Shown here in pieces: positions 7,703 to 20,537 of a stretch of DNA of 64,000 bases. The position numbers and the translations under genes are program-made. Position 1 is the stretch's first letter, and every line of letters starts with the position of its first letter. The notes below the pieces were generated by a model that saw nothing but the letters and a program-made list of their open reading frames with translations, was not told the DNA's origin and made no database searches. Source of the stretch: Saccharicrinis carchari. Its GTDB lineage: Bacteria > Bacteroidota > Bacteroidia > Bacteroidales > Marinilabiliaceae. The stretch lies in assembly GCF_900182605.1 (NCBI RefSeq), contig NZ_FXTB01000007.1, forward strand, positions 62,001 to 126,000, written 5' to 3'.

Positions 7703-10156
7703 ATGATGAAACAAACCATACTTCTCACCATTTGCGTACTATTTTCACTTACCGCAAACGGACAGCGTACGGTAATCACCCTCCATAAAAACTGGAAGTT
7801 TACCCGGATCGATAACAACGAGGCCATTAAAATGGATTATGACGATACCGCTTGGGAGCATGTTAGCGTGCCACACGATTGGGCCATCACCGGACCCTTC
7901 GATAAGGAGTTAGACAAACAGGTGGTAGCCATTGTACAAAACAACGAAAAGGTGGCCACCGAAAAAACAGGACGTACAGGTGCCTTGCCGTATATTGGCG
8001 TGGGCTGGTATCGTAAACAATTTCGGGTGCCACAGTTTACCGAGGGTAAAAAAGTACTGCTTACTTTTGATGGCGCCATGAGTGAGGCGCAGGTTTATTT
8101 GAATGGTAAAAAAGTAGGCTATAGACCTTATGGTTACAGCTACTTTTATTTCGACATATCCGAACACCTGCTAAAAGGCCAGGATAACACGCTGGCTGTT
8201 CGTTTAGAGAACCACAAAAAATCATCCCGCTGGTATCCCGGCGCCGGACTGTATCGTAAGGTACAACTCATCTTAAAAGATGAAGTTAGCTTTAGACATT
8301 GGGGAACCTTTGTCACTACCCCATTTATTTCGGGTGAGCAGGCCAAAGTAAATATAAAAGCTGAGGTGGACGGAAGCGATTTAACGCTGGTAAGCGAAAT
8401 TATGGATGCCAATGGAAAGCGGGTGAGTCAACACAGCAGCCAACAAATATTTGGCCACACCATGGAGCAAAATCTGGAAGTTCTTAATCCAACATTATGG
8501 AGCCCCGAAACGCCCTATTTATATACGGCAAAATTAAAACTATACCAAGGCAATCAATTAAAAGATGAGCAGCTAATCCGCTTTGGCATCCGCCAGATTG
8601 CCTACGAGCCGGATAAAGGATTTGTGCTAAACAGCGAGGTAACTAAGTTCAAAGGCGTGTGCTTACATCACGATTTAGGCCCCATAGGCGCCGCTATCAA
8701 TACGGCAGCATTGCGTCGCCAGTTGGTCATTCTCAAAGATATGGGCTGCAATGCCGTTCGCTCTTCACACAACATGCCCTCGTTGGAGCAATTGGAATTA
8801 TGCGACGAAATGGGCTTTCTGTTCCTGGCCGAGAGTTTTGACGAGTGGGCCAAGGCCAAAGTAGAAAATGGCTACCATCGCTTTTTTAACGAGTGGGCCG
8901 AAAAAGATGTGGTAAACCTGGTACGTGCCACACGTAATCATCCCAGCATCGTAATGTGGAGTTCCGGTAACGAGGTACCCGACCAATATGGGAGTCTCGG
9001 CGTAAAAAGAGCCAAATGGTTGCAGGATATTTTTCATCGCGAAGATCCCACGCGACCTGTCACGGTGGGTATGGATCAGGTAAAAGCGGTGATGAAAAGT
9101 GGCTTTGGTGCCGTGCTTGACATACCCGGCCTCAATTACCGCACACATCTGTACAAAGAAGCCTACGATAAATTTCCACAGGGTTTTATTTTGGGCTCAG
9201 AAACGGCTTCAACGGTAAGTTCAAGGGGCGTGTATAAGTTCCCCGTTGAGCCCGGCAAAATGGTGCAATACCCCGATGGGCAATCTTCATCGTACGATTT
9301 GGAAGCCTGCAGCTGGAGCAATGTGCCCGACGAGGATTTTGTTTTGCAGGATGACCATGATTGGGTGATAGGCGAATTTGTTTGGACAGGCTTCGACTAC
9401 CTGGGCGAGCCAACACCCTATGATAATTACTGGCCATCGCGAAGTTCCTATTTTGGCATATGCGATTTGGCCGGATTACCCAAGGATCGTTATTATTTAT
9501 ATCGCAGTCGCTGGAATACGAAAGATGAAACACTCCACATCCTTCCGCACTGGAATTGGAAAGGCCGTGAGGGCGAAACTACGCCTGTTTTTGTATATAC
9601 CAACCATCCCAGTGCCGAGCTTTTTGTAAACGGAAAGAGCCAGGGCGTGCAAACAAAGAATGACTCCAGCCCGCAAAATCGTTACCGGCTTATGTGGATG
9701 GACGTAAAATACGAGCCAGGCACTATTAAGGTAATTGCTTTTGATGAACAGGGTAACCAAATGGCCCAAAAGGAAATGCACACCGCAGGTGTTCCGCACC
9801 ACCTTGTGCTCTCAGCCGACCGCAAAGTGATCAGTGCCGATGGAAAGGACCTTAGCTATGTTACCGTTTCGGTGGTGGATAAGGACGGCAACCTGTGCCC
9901 TAATGCCAGCAATCACTTATCCTTTAAAGTAAAGGGAGCAGGCACCTACCGTGCAGCATGTAACGGCGATGCCACCTCGCTGCAAATGTTTCACCTTCCC
10001 ACCATGAAAGCCTTCAGCGGAAAACTGGTGGTATTGGTACAAGCTACCGATAAGCCCGGCAACATAAAGCTCGAGGTCAGTGGCAAAGGATTAAAAAAAG
10101 GGGCGATATCAATAGTCTCGGAATCTGCCACTGGTGCTGTAACAATGGAGCTATAA
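7703..10156 (+). CDS. Secreted GH2 glycoside hydrolase (beta-galactosidase-like)
   Basis: 817 residues with a signal peptide (about 1-20, cleavage near ANGQ). Order: GH2 sugar-binding jelly roll (about 25-190), immunoglobulin-like domain (about 195-300), TIM barrel (about 305-600), then two C-terminal beta domains of the DUF4982 and invasin/Ig-like type. Acid/base E424 lies in MWSSGNEVPD and the likely nucleophile E500 in FILGSETAS. The DUF4982-bearing GH2 group includes exo-beta-galactosidases from polysaccharide-degrading Bacteroidota; the exact substrate cannot be read from sequence. No SusC/D pair is near, so it is not in a classical polysaccharide utilisation locus here. Confidence 0.88.
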   Translation: MMKQTILLTICVLFSLTANGQRTVITLHKNWKFTRIDNNEAIKMDYDDTAWEHVSVPHDWAITGPFDKELDKQVVAIVQNNEKVATEKTGRTGALPYIGVGWYRKQFRVPQFTEGKKVLLTFDGAMSEAQVYLNGKKVGYRPYGYSYFYFDISEHLLKGQDNTLAVRLENHKKSSRWYPGAGLYRKVQLILKDEVSFRHWGTFVTTPFISGEQAKVNIKAEVDGSDLTLVSEIMDANGKRVSQHSSQQIFGHTMEQNLEVLNPTLWSPETPYLYTAKLKLYQGNQLKDEQLIRFGIRQIAYEPDKGFVLNSEVTKFKGVCLHHDLGPIGAAINTAALRRQLVILKDMGCNAVRSSHNMPSLEQLELCDEMGFLFLAESFDEWAKAKVENGYHRFFNEWAEKDVVNLVRATRNHPSIVMWSSGNEVPDQYGSLGVKRAKWLQDIFHREDPTRPVTVGMDQVKAVMKSGFGAVLDIPGLNYRTHLYKEAYDKFPQGFILGSETASTVSSRGVYKFPVEPGKMVQYPDGQSSSYDLEACSWSNVPDEDFVLQDDHDWVIGEFVWTGFDYLGEPTPYDNYWPSRSSYFGICDLAGLPKDRYYLYRSRWNTKDETLHILPHWNWKGREGETTPVFVYTNHPSAELFVNGKSQGVQTKNDSSPQNRYRLMWMDVKYEPGTIKVIAFDEQGNQMAQKEMHTAGVPHHLVLSADRKVISADGKDLSYVTVSVVDKDGNLCPNASNHLSFKVKGAGTYRAACNGDATSLQMFHLPTMKAFSGKLVVLVQATDKPGNIKLEVSGKGLKKGAISIVSESATGAVTMEL

Positions 10157-10200
10157 AAGAATGCTAAAGCCAAAGGATTGGGAAAATAAACAGGATTAAA

Positions 10201-10228
10201 AAAGGCCGATCATATTGGATCGGCCTTT
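10201..10228 (+). terminator. Terminator between GH2 and trxB
   Basis: AAAGGCCGATC, loop ATATT, GGATCGGCCTTT: an 11-12 base stem 45 bases after the GH2 stop. The U-run is short on the plus strand, whereas A-rich sequence precedes it, so it may serve both convergent genes. Confidence 0.75.
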
Positions 10229-10343
10229 CAAAAGAATTATAAATAAATTCACTTTAACTCTGGAAAAATCTTTAGCATAAGCCGCAATTTGCTTGCGTCA
10301 GCTAAAAGTGATAAAGGTACGCGTTTTTCGGGTTAATCTAAAT

Positions 10344-11342
10344 CTAATTCTCCCCCAAAAATCTTTCTGCGTCCATTGCTGCCCGACAACCGGAACCGGC
10401 CGCTGTTACAGCTTGACGGTAGTGACTATCCATCACATCGCCACAAGCAAAAACACCTTCCACATTTGTTTTTGAAGTTCCCGAAACAGTATCAATATAA
10501 CCTACCTCGTCGGTGGTCAGGTAATCTTTAAATATTTCAGAGTTGGGGGTATGACCAATAGCAAGGAAAAAACCGTCAATGGCCAAATTCACCTCTTCTT
10601 CGTTATCTTCGCCCTTATTTTTAACCAGGCGCACTCCTTCAACTACACCATCGCCTGTTAAGCCCAGCGTTTGATGCTTCCAGAGCACTTCTATTTTTGG
10701 ATTCGCAAATACCCGATCCTGCATTACCTGTGAAGCCCTGAACACATCGCGACGTACAATCATATACACTTTTTCGGCTAATCCGGCCAGATACAAGGCT
10801 TCTTCGCAAGCCGTATCGCCACCGCCTACAACGGCCACTTTTTTGCCCCGGTAAAAGAAACCATCACAGGTGGCACAGGCCGACACACCCGATCCTGCAT
10901 ATTTTGTTTCGTCCTCTATACCCAGATATTTTGCCGTTGCCCCGGTAGAAATAATCACCGTTTCGGCTTCAATTACCTTATCTCCGTCAATGGTAATTTT
11001 AAACGGACGCTGGCTAAGGTCGGCTGCAGTGGCATGTCCCATACGTACATCTGTACCAAATCGCTCGGCCTGTTTTTTAAAATCTTCCATCATAGCGGGT
11101 CCCGTGGTTCCATCGGGATATCCGGGGTAGTTCTCCACCTCCGTGGTAGTCGTAAGCTGACCTCCCGGCTGCATACCTTCATATAGTACAGGTGCCAGAT
11201 TAGCACGCGATGCATAAATAGCCGCCGTATATCCGGCAGGCCCCGAACCAATTATCAATACTTTAACACGCTCGGTGCTGCTAATTTCGTCCGAGGACTT
11301 TTTTTCGGATGTTAATCCCTCCATTTTTTTAAATAATGCCAT
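10344..11342 (-). CDS. trxB: Thioredoxin-disulfide reductase
   Basis: 332 residues; flavoenzyme passing electrons from NADPH to thioredoxin. FAD-binding GSGPAG at 32-37, redox-active CATC at 156-159, NADP-binding GGGDTA at 173-178 and C-terminal FAD motif FACGDVMD near 300 are all intact. There is an N-terminal extension of about 24 residues, rich in charge (KKMEGLTSEKKSSDE), before the usual start. A start inside it is possible, but no second Met lies just before the FAD strand. Four TGTCA/TGACA half-sites lie 95-160 bases upstream. Confidence 0.95.
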   Translation of the reverse strand: MALFKKMEGLTSEKKSSDEISSTERVKVLIIGSGPAGYTAAIYASRANLAPVLYEGMQPGGQLTTTTEVENYPGYPDGTTGPAMMEDFKKQAERFGTDVRMGHATAADLSQRPFKITIDGDKVIEAETVIISTGATAKYLGIEDETKYAGSGVSACATCDGFFYRGKKVAVVGGGDTACEEALYLAGLAEKVYMIVRRDVFRASQVMQDRVFANPKIEVLWKHQTLGLTGDGVVEGVRLVKNKGEDNEEEVNLAIDGFFLAIGHTPNSEIFKDYLTTDEVGYIDTVSGTSKTNVEGVFACGDVMDSHYRQAVTAAGSGCRAAMDAERFLGEN

Positions 11343-11434
11343 AATAGTATCTCTATGTTTTTTATCGTATTTATATATTTACATTTTTACATGTCAAAAG
11401 TAGTGCCTTTTTTATATTATTCAAAAAAACACCA

Positions 11435-11501
11435 TTTTGTCAGTCAAAACACTGACAAAAGTAATACATTATAACAAATGACAGAATACCCCTTTGTCAT
11501 T
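11435..11501. promoter_or_regulatory. Two inverted repeats of TGTCA/TGACA upstream of trxB
   Basis: Within the 316-base gap between trxB (leftward) and the next gene (rightward), TTTTGTCAGT (11435-11444) faces ACTGACAAAA (11451-11460), a perfect 10-base inverted repeat. AATGACA (11477-11483) faces TGTCATT (11495-11501), a perfect 7-base one. Repeated half-sites of the same word indicate an operator for a dimeric regulator. Similar half-sites occur upstream of htpG. A -7-like TATTTTTG at 11612-11619 probably serves the rightward gene; the rest of the gap shows nothing further. Confidence 0.5.
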
Positions 11502-11658
11502 AATTAATAAATTTATGGTTCAGAACACGTTACAAATAACCATCTTAGTATAAAAAAACAGGGAAATGGAAAGAATTATCTATTACATGCACAAACTTAG
11601 CCTCTAATTACTATTTTTGACGCGATAGCCTGGATAATAAATCTTACCCTTACAAGTT

Positions 11659-12654
11659 GTGAAATATTTTTTGTGTGTCGTATTGTGTGTGTCCGCTTTT
11701 ACCCTAAACGGACAAATTAATGATAGGATAAAGTTAACGGTCGATTCCATTGGCTCTAACGTAGCCAGCATAGGCACATTGGCAGCTACTTTTAATCATA
11801 AGTTTAAAAGCGACAGCGATAAGGTGGGAGCAGCCTACTATTGGATAGCCAAAAACATTGTTTACGACACCCAAACTTACTTTTCGAAAAAACGAAAACC
11901 TACCTACAACTTTAAATACAAAACACAGGAAGAGAAACGCAGAAAGATGCACAAGGTAGACATGCGTATAGCCGATGAAGCCTTTAAGGAACGTAAAGCT
12001 GTAGCAAGGGGGTTTTCAATTATGTTTAAACGCTTATGTAACAATTGCGGGGTAGAATGCGAAATTGTGGCGGGCAGTGTAAAAATTAAACCGAAAGACA
12101 TTGGTCGTAAAGCCGGACGCACTAATTACTTTTGGAATACCGTAAAAATAAATAACAAGTGGTTTTTAGTAGATGTGGCTATGGGAGCCGGATCGCTCAA
12201 CGAAAAAAGCAAAACTTTTATTCCGAATTATAACGAAACCTTTTATTTAACTCCTCCGGACTACTTTTTTTTGAATCATTATCCTAAAAAGGAAGAATGG
12301 CTTTACTGTGATAGAAACAACGAAGAGTTTAGTGCACTACCCCTGTTTTACCAATCGTATGTAGATGCTGATATCGATTTATATTTACCAACAGAGGGAA
12401 CCATTACATCTGTTTCGGAAGATACCCTAAGCATCGCCTTTGTTCATCGGAATAAAAATAGTACAAATGCACTTCCCAATGATTTCTCATATGCTTTTGA
12501 AGCCGACAGGAAAGCCAAAGTTATTCCGGCTGATGTAAAGGAGGATAAAGTAAAGCTACAAATACCCATGACCAAAAGAAGATATGATTATCTCACTATC
12601 TTTTTAAATTCAGAAGCGCTGGTAACCTTTAAAGTAAAAACAAATACGCTGTAG
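11659..12654 (+). CDS. Exported transglutaminase-fold protein, catalytic residues lost
   Basis: 331 residues starting at GTG, required for the signal peptide (KYFLCVVLCVSAFTLNGQ). The region at about 45-180 has the layout of transglutaminase/protease-like domains: AAYYWIAKNIVYD, then ERKAVARGFSIMFKRLC, then TNYFWNTVKINNKWFLVDVAMGAG. In active members the middle motif has Cys (KxVCxGY) and the last one His (HAWN). Here those positions are A116 and Y157; only D172 remains. The fold should be kept but the thiol chemistry is gone. The C-terminal 140 residues look like beta-rich domains. Probably a periplasmic binding or scaffolding protein; the substrate is unknown. Confidence 0.75.
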   Translation: MKYFLCVVLCVSAFTLNGQINDRIKLTVDSIGSNVASIGTLAATFNHKFKSDSDKVGAAYYWIAKNIVYDTQTYFSKKRKPTYNFKYKTQEEKRRKMHKVDMRIADEAFKERKAVARGFSIMFKRLCNNCGVECEIVAGSVKIKPKDIGRKAGRTNYFWNTVKINNKWFLVDVAMGAGSLNEKSKTFIPNYNETFYLTPPDYFFLNHYPKKEEWLYCDRNNEEFSALPLFYQSYVDADIDLYLPTEGTITSVSEDTLSIAFVHRNKNSTNALPNDFSYAFEADRKAKVIPADVKEDKVKLQIPMTKRRYDYLTIFLNSEALVTFKVKTNTL

Positions 12655-12752
12655 CGCGTAACAAACAGTAGTGTACAAAACGTAGGCTGCCACACAGCAA
12701 CAGAATCAAACCATTGTATGTATGTGCGCTCATAGCATGCTGTTACACGGAA

Positions 12753-13691
12753 TTAATTCAACTCAAAATGATAGGTGATAGTTCCTTTTTGAAATGCAGT
12801 TGCATTGGGGTCGGAATTGAATCTGGCTTTTTTGGCAGCTTCGATAGCCGCCTTTTTTAAAGTTGAATTTTGCGTTGTAGATCCTTTTAATTGGTATTCC
12901 GCCGCAACCACTTTCCCGTATTTATCTACGGTTACCTGAACCACAATAATACCTTCCTCCTGTATGCTATATCCGGGTTGTGGAAGCGAACCCACGAGCG
13001 AGCGACCGGTAAGTGAAAAGCCTGATCCAGAATTACCCAGACCACTGCCCGTTCGATTTTTACTGTTGGCATCACCCGTTACATAACCCTGATTTCCCTG
13101 TCCGCCTGCCTCACCTTCCGAGGTGCTGTTGCTGTTGGATTTACCAAAGGCACTGCCCACTTTACTACGCGCTTCATCTGCTATCCGTTGCTGCTCTTCC
13201 TGTTTTTTCCTTTCCGCCTCAATCTTCTGTTGACGCTCCAGCTCGGCCTGTCTTTTGGCTTGGGCTTCTGCCTTGGCTTTACGGTCGGCCTTTTCTTTTA
13301 TTCTTCGTTCCTCCTCTTCCCGTTTTTTTCGGGCTTCGTCTTCGCGTTGTTTTTTGAGTTTCTCTTCTTTCTCTTTTTTCTTTTGCTCGGCACTTTTAAC
13401 TTCTGGTGCTTCGTCAAAATCCTGTGTTTTTACAGTCTCCTCGGCTTTAGGTGCAGGTTCTTCTTTTACAAGCGGTGGCGGAGGACTAACCTTGGGTTCC
13501 GAGGGAGTTGGCTTGGCGGCCGCTTTGGGGGGTTCTGTTTCACCCAGCCCCGTTTGTACGTTACCCAGGTTAACCAACACTCCCTCTTCCTCCTGGGGGA
13601 TCGTTTTTAATCCAAAAAAAATCAAAAGCAACAGAATCAGCACATGAAATAGTACCGATCCAATTACACCTCGTCTGCTATAGTGTTCCAT
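12753..13691 (-). CDS. TonB-family energy transducer
   Basis: 312 residues: short cytoplasmic start, one membrane anchor (about 9-27), a proline- and lysine-rich stretch (about 50-90), a long charged helix rich in K/E/R/A (about 100-175) that would cross the periplasm, a Gly/Ser/Asn-rich linker, and a C-terminal TonB/TolA-like domain (about 225-312, with PQPGYSIQEEGIIVVQVTVD). The charged helix makes it TolA-like in design. It is the last gene of the ExbB-ExbD-ExbD-TonB set and would convey proton-motive force to outer-membrane receptors or to the Tol-Pal envelope system. Confidence 0.85.
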   Translation of the reverse strand: MEHYSRRGVIGSVLFHVLILLLLIFFGLKTIPQEEEGVLVNLGNVQTGLGETEPPKAAAKPTPSEPKVSPPPPLVKEEPAPKAEETVKTQDFDEAPEVKSAEQKKKEKEEKLKKQREDEARKKREEEERRIKEKADRKAKAEAQAKRQAELERQQKIEAERKKQEEQQRIADEARSKVGSAFGKSNSNSTSEGEAGGQGNQGYVTGDANSKNRTGSGLGNSGSGFSLTGRSLVGSLPQPGYSIQEEGIIVVQVTVDKYGKVVAAEYQLKGSTTQNSTLKKAAIEAAKKARFNSDPNATAFQKGTITYHFELN

Positions 13692-13745
13692 TTGTTTACT
13701 TTTTGGGGAGCGATTAAGTTCCGTAAGTTATTATCCCGCCATTTT

Positions 13746-14141
13746 TTATCGTGACTGGGTGGCTAATATTAACCTATATTTATTTCGCACGGCAATGTCC
13801 CTTATTTTACCAACAACCGAAAAAGGAACCGATTCGTCAACATGCAATGCAATATAGGTTTCCGGCTCAGCGGTCATTATTTCCTTCAAACGGCGTTCTA
13901 TTTGCCAAAACGAAATTTCCTCCCCCTCTACAAAATATTTTAAATCTTTGGTAACCGATATGGTGGTATTGGGTTTTGCAGATACCTGGTGGTCGCTTTT
14001 GGGAAGCACCAAATCTTTGCTTGCCGGTGGAGTGACCATAGTAGAGGTTATCATAAAAAATATAAGCAGCAAAAACACAATATCCGTCATGCTCGACATG
14101 CTAAATCCAGACTCTACCTTACTTCGTTTCTTTAATCCCAT
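13746..14141 (-). CDS. ExbD/TolR-family protein (second copy)
   Basis: 131 residues with one N-terminal membrane helix and a periplasmic domain. FSMSSMTDIVFLLLIFFMITS carries the conserved Asp of the proton path (D22, in MTDIVF). It lies 54 bases upstream of the TonB gene. Its first 40 residues nearly match the other ExbD (14331-14720) while the periplasmic parts differ, indicating an old duplication with the two subunits specialised for a heteromeric channel. Confidence 0.9.
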   Translation of the reverse strand: MGLKKRSKVESGFSMSSMTDIVFLLLIFFMITSTMVTPPASKDLVLPKSDHQVSAKPNTTISVTKDLKYFVEGEEISFWQIERRLKEIMTAEPETYIALHVDESVPFSVVGKIRDIAVRNKYRLILATQSR

Positions 14142-14330
14142 TTTTTATTGATAATTACACTATCGACAAAAGAAAATTACAAATACTTATCAGCGCATTT
14201 TAAAAACCAAAGCCTATAACAGCGCTTATTCCTCCGCATTACGATTTTAGCACTCTTTTACCCTAAACCGTAACTTAAGCCTTTTTATTTTAAACCTAAA
14301 AGGAATATCTTAAAATTGTTTGCGGTTAAA

Positions 14331-14720
14331 TTACCTAATATCCAGCACCACTTTTATTTGATGTGTTTCGGCAATATCCAGTATTTTAGCCACGGCACCT
14401 GTAGGTGCATTTTTATTGGTCCGTAATTTTATAAAGGTCTTATCGCTCGAATTATATTTTTTCAACAGTGCATTTTCCAACTGCGCATCGCTCACTCTTT
14501 GGTTGTCGATGGTAAAATTACCCGCACTTGAAACCCTTGCATTGATAAACTTATCAATCACCACTTTTTTGGTGGCCTGTTTAGGTATCAGTAATTTAAT
14601 GGCGTTGGGATGCACCATCGTAGATGTTATCATAAAAAATATGAGCAGCAGAAATACAATGTCGGTCATACTCGACATGCTAAAACTGGCACTTATTTTT
14701 GTTCTTCTTTTTAAAGCCAT
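14331..14720 (-). CDS. ExbD/TolR-family protein (first copy)
   Basis: 129 residues, same design as its neighbour: charged start, single membrane helix with the proton-path Asp in MTDIVFLLLIFF, and a periplasmic domain ending in a beta strand (HQIKVVLDIR). A 189-base gap separates it from the second ExbD; I see no gene there. It is the partner of the ExbB/TolQ subunit encoded about 0.6 kb upstream. Confidence 0.9.
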   Translation of the reverse strand: MALKRRTKISASFSMSSMTDIVFLLLIFFMITSTMVHPNAIKLLIPKQATKKVVIDKFINARVSSAGNFTIDNQRVSDAQLENALLKKYNSSDKTFIKLRTNKNAPTGAVAKILDIAETHQIKVVLDIR

Positions 14721-14793
14721 ATTACTTGTTATTAGTGGCCAATAGTCTTCCGCCCCACTACCTGCGAAATTGCTTTAAGCCAATTGCCAACAA

Positions 14794-15135
14794 CTATTTA
14801 TCCGACCAAACGGCCAGCTCGTTTCCCGAGGGATCCATAAAATGAAATCGTTGTCCGCCCGGAAAAGGAAAAATATCTTTGGAGATAGCTCCACCCATTT
14901 GAATTATTTTATTTTTAACGCTGTTTAGATTTTTGTGGTAAAGCACTATTAATGCGCCATTCACAATATCTCCTTCGGTTTGTTCAAATCCTCCATACAG
15001 CCCACTATCCGAAAAAGCCGCATAGCTTGGTCCATAATCTGTGAACGACCATGCAAAGCACTTTGTATAAAACCTTTTTATTTCTTCAAGGTTTTTGGCT
15101 TTAAGCTCAAGGTAACTAATATGATTGTCTCTCAT
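14794..15135 (-). CDS. VOC-family (glyoxalase/bleomycin-resistance fold) protein
   Basis: 113 residues from the preferred ATG at 15135 (an in-frame ATG 8 codons earlier is less likely because the first VOC strand starts at HISYLELKA). A single beta-alpha-beta-beta-beta pair: ISYLELKAKNLEEIKRFYTKCFAW and, in the second half, FPGGQRFHFMDPSGNELAVWS. The latter ending (DPxGNELAVW) is typical of the family. Function unknown. It interrupts the otherwise contiguous exbB-exbD-exbD-tonB order, reading in the same direction. Confidence 0.8.
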   Translation of the reverse strand: MRDNHISYLELKAKNLEEIKRFYTKCFAWSFTDYGPSYAAFSDSGLYGGFEQTEGDIVNGALIVLYHKNLNSVKNKIIQMGGAISKDIFPFPGGQRFHFMDPSGNELAVWSDK

Positions 15136-15194
15136 GTTTATGTCGATAATATCCAACACGCTCGTTTGTTAAGGACAGGTCTATTGCTAAAATA

Positions 15195-15300
15195 CCGGTA
15201 TCGTATCAGCATACAGTTATCAGTACATATTTCATTTTAAACTTTAACCCCAGGTCTTTAAACTTGTAACCCAAAACTATCAGCTTGCAACTTAAAATGG
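15195..15300. repeat. Degenerate AACTTGTAAC-type intergenic repeat
   Basis: AACTTTAACCCCAGG, TTTAAACTTGTAACCC and AGCTTGCAACTTAAAA recur as loose variants of one word. A similar run occurs at about 24078-24125 (TTTAAACTTGCGTAACTCG). Such low-complexity runs are common between genes in Bacteroidota; no function is evident. Confidence 0.35.
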
Positions 15301-15316
15301 ATGCCTGTAGCCACAC

Positions 15317-16006
15317 TTATGAGGCCGGTTCGTTCAATAAATCCATAAACTCCATTGTGCGGGCTTCTAATTTAAATACCACTTTTTCTACCCTTGCCAC
15401 CAGAAAATTATAAGCAAAGTAGGCAATAATACCTACTACCAAACCGGTTACTGTGGTAACCATTGCCGTATAAATTCCCGACGATAACAAGCTTACGTTG
15501 ATATTATTCCCTGCATTGGCCATATCAAAAAATGCTTTTATCATACCAATTACAGTGCCCAGGAAACCTATCATAGGAGCGCCACCGGCCACCGTTGCCA
15601 AGGTAGGCAGACCTTTTTCCAATCGACTAATTTCCAGGTTACCAACGTTTTCTATGGCTGTATTTACATCTTGCAATGGACGCCCGATGCGGCTAATCCC
15701 TTTTTCAATCATCCGGCTAACGGGATTATCTACATGCTGACATAGCGAGTAAGCCGAATCTATTTTACCCTCGTGGATGTACTCTTTGATTTTGTTCATA
15801 AAACTCAAATCTTCTGAGGAAGCCTTTTTAATGGCAAAGTAACGTTCAATAAAGATGTAAACGGCTACCACCGACAGTACCACAAGCGGTATCATAATTA
15901 AGCCGCCTGCTTTGGCCATCTCAAAATAATTCATTTCGTTTTGTGCAACTTCGGCTATTACTTCCGTTTCGTCAGCTACAGTTTGTATCAGTAATAAAGG
16001 ATTCAT
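15317..16006 (-). CDS. ExbB/TolQ-family proton channel subunit
   Basis: 229 residues with three membrane helices: about 33-52 (GGLIMIPLVVLSVVAVYIFI), about 140-165 and about 180-205. The conserved MotA/TolQ/ExbB region GGAPMIGFLGTVIGMIKAFF, followed by LLSSGIYTAMVTTVTGLVVG, forms the proton path. First gene of the leftward energising locus. An N-terminal stretch of about 25 residues precedes the first helix and may be partly cleaved or periplasmic. Confidence 0.9.
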   Translation of the reverse strand: MNPLLLIQTVADETEVIAEVAQNEMNYFEMAKAGGLIMIPLVVLSVVAVYIFIERYFAIKKASSEDLSFMNKIKEYIHEGKIDSAYSLCQHVDNPVSRMIEKGISRIGRPLQDVNTAIENVGNLEISRLEKGLPTLATVAGGAPMIGFLGTVIGMIKAFFDMANAGNNINVSLLSSGIYTAMVTTVTGLVVGIIAYFAYNFLVARVEKVVFKLEARTMEFMDLLNEPAS

Positions 16007-16161
16007 GAATATGAGGTGTTTTATTTTTCGTAAAAATATAAATTGTTTGCAAATGTAAAACGAATATCTTGTATTAAAAGTATGACAGGATTGTTTTTAA
16101 ATTAATCGTTATTGCCTTTAAATGGCAATAAATGCATCTGTGTTAAAAATTTTATGGTTGA

Positions 16162-20061
<3,900 letters not shown>

Positions 20062-20167
20062 TTAGTTGATTTATTTTATCCCTTTACATTGCGCTATTGG
20101 CACTATTGAATCAATCAGTATCAGATAATAGACACAAAACCATGTGGTCTGCCATTTGCTAAATCAT

Positions 20168-20189
20168 CCCCGCCTTTTTAAAGGCGGGG
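20168..20189. other. Perfect 10-base hairpin after the LacZ-like gene
   Basis: CCCCGCCTTT, loop TT, AAAGGCGGGG. Strong stem about 110 bases after the stop codon but without a U-run. It is flanked by two direct copies of ACAAAACCATGTGG (20134-20147 and 20248-20261). It may be a 3'-end stabiliser or an intergenic repeat unit. Confidence 0.5.
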
Positions 20190-20320
20190 AACTATTACCC
20201 ATACCATTTCGCTGAAAACAAATGAGCCATGCCATAATTTATCTTAAACAAAACCATGTGGCAGATTAGCAGTTATCTTTCATTAATGATTCGTTTTCAG
20301 CCACAATTAACCGCCAATCG

Positions 20321-20518
20321 CTATTTGCAAACGTTTTTCACCCGTCCAACAACACCCGACTGCAACTGTACTTTTATGCCGTGTGGATGACTGGCAGATT
20401 TGGTTAGAATTCGTTTTACCAATCCGCGCGTCAGTTCGCCGGTGCGTTGATGAATTTTTTGCACCACCTCTACCTCGGCGCCAACCTGTATGTTTGTTCT
20501 ATGGTTTCCCTGGCTCAT
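20321..20518 (-). CDS. YwbE family protein
   Basis: 65 residues matching the YwbE family throughout: NIQVGAEVEVVQKIHQRTGE, then LTRGLVKRILTKS, then SHPHGIKVQLQSGVVGRV. It forms a compact KOW-like beta barrel of unknown function, probably nucleic-acid associated. Family members are of the same length, so it is complete. It lies 19 bases behind the cyclase gene and is probably translated from the same transcript. Confidence 0.9.
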   Translation of the reverse strand: MSQGNHRTNIQVGAEVEVVQKIHQRTGELTRGLVKRILTKSASHPHGIKVQLQSGVVGRVKNVCK

Positions 20519-20537
20519 CGTATTAAATTTGTTTTCA

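Noticed and set aside
13013-13647. Long plus-strand open frames opposite the TonB gene
   Set aside because: Phe/Leu/Ser-rich translations result from the antisense of the Lys/Glu-rich helix; the TonB reading is well supported.
13746-14720. Recent tandem duplication of exbD
   Set aside because: Only the membrane helix region is nearly identical; the periplasmic halves differ strongly, and paired exbD genes are normal in this phylum.
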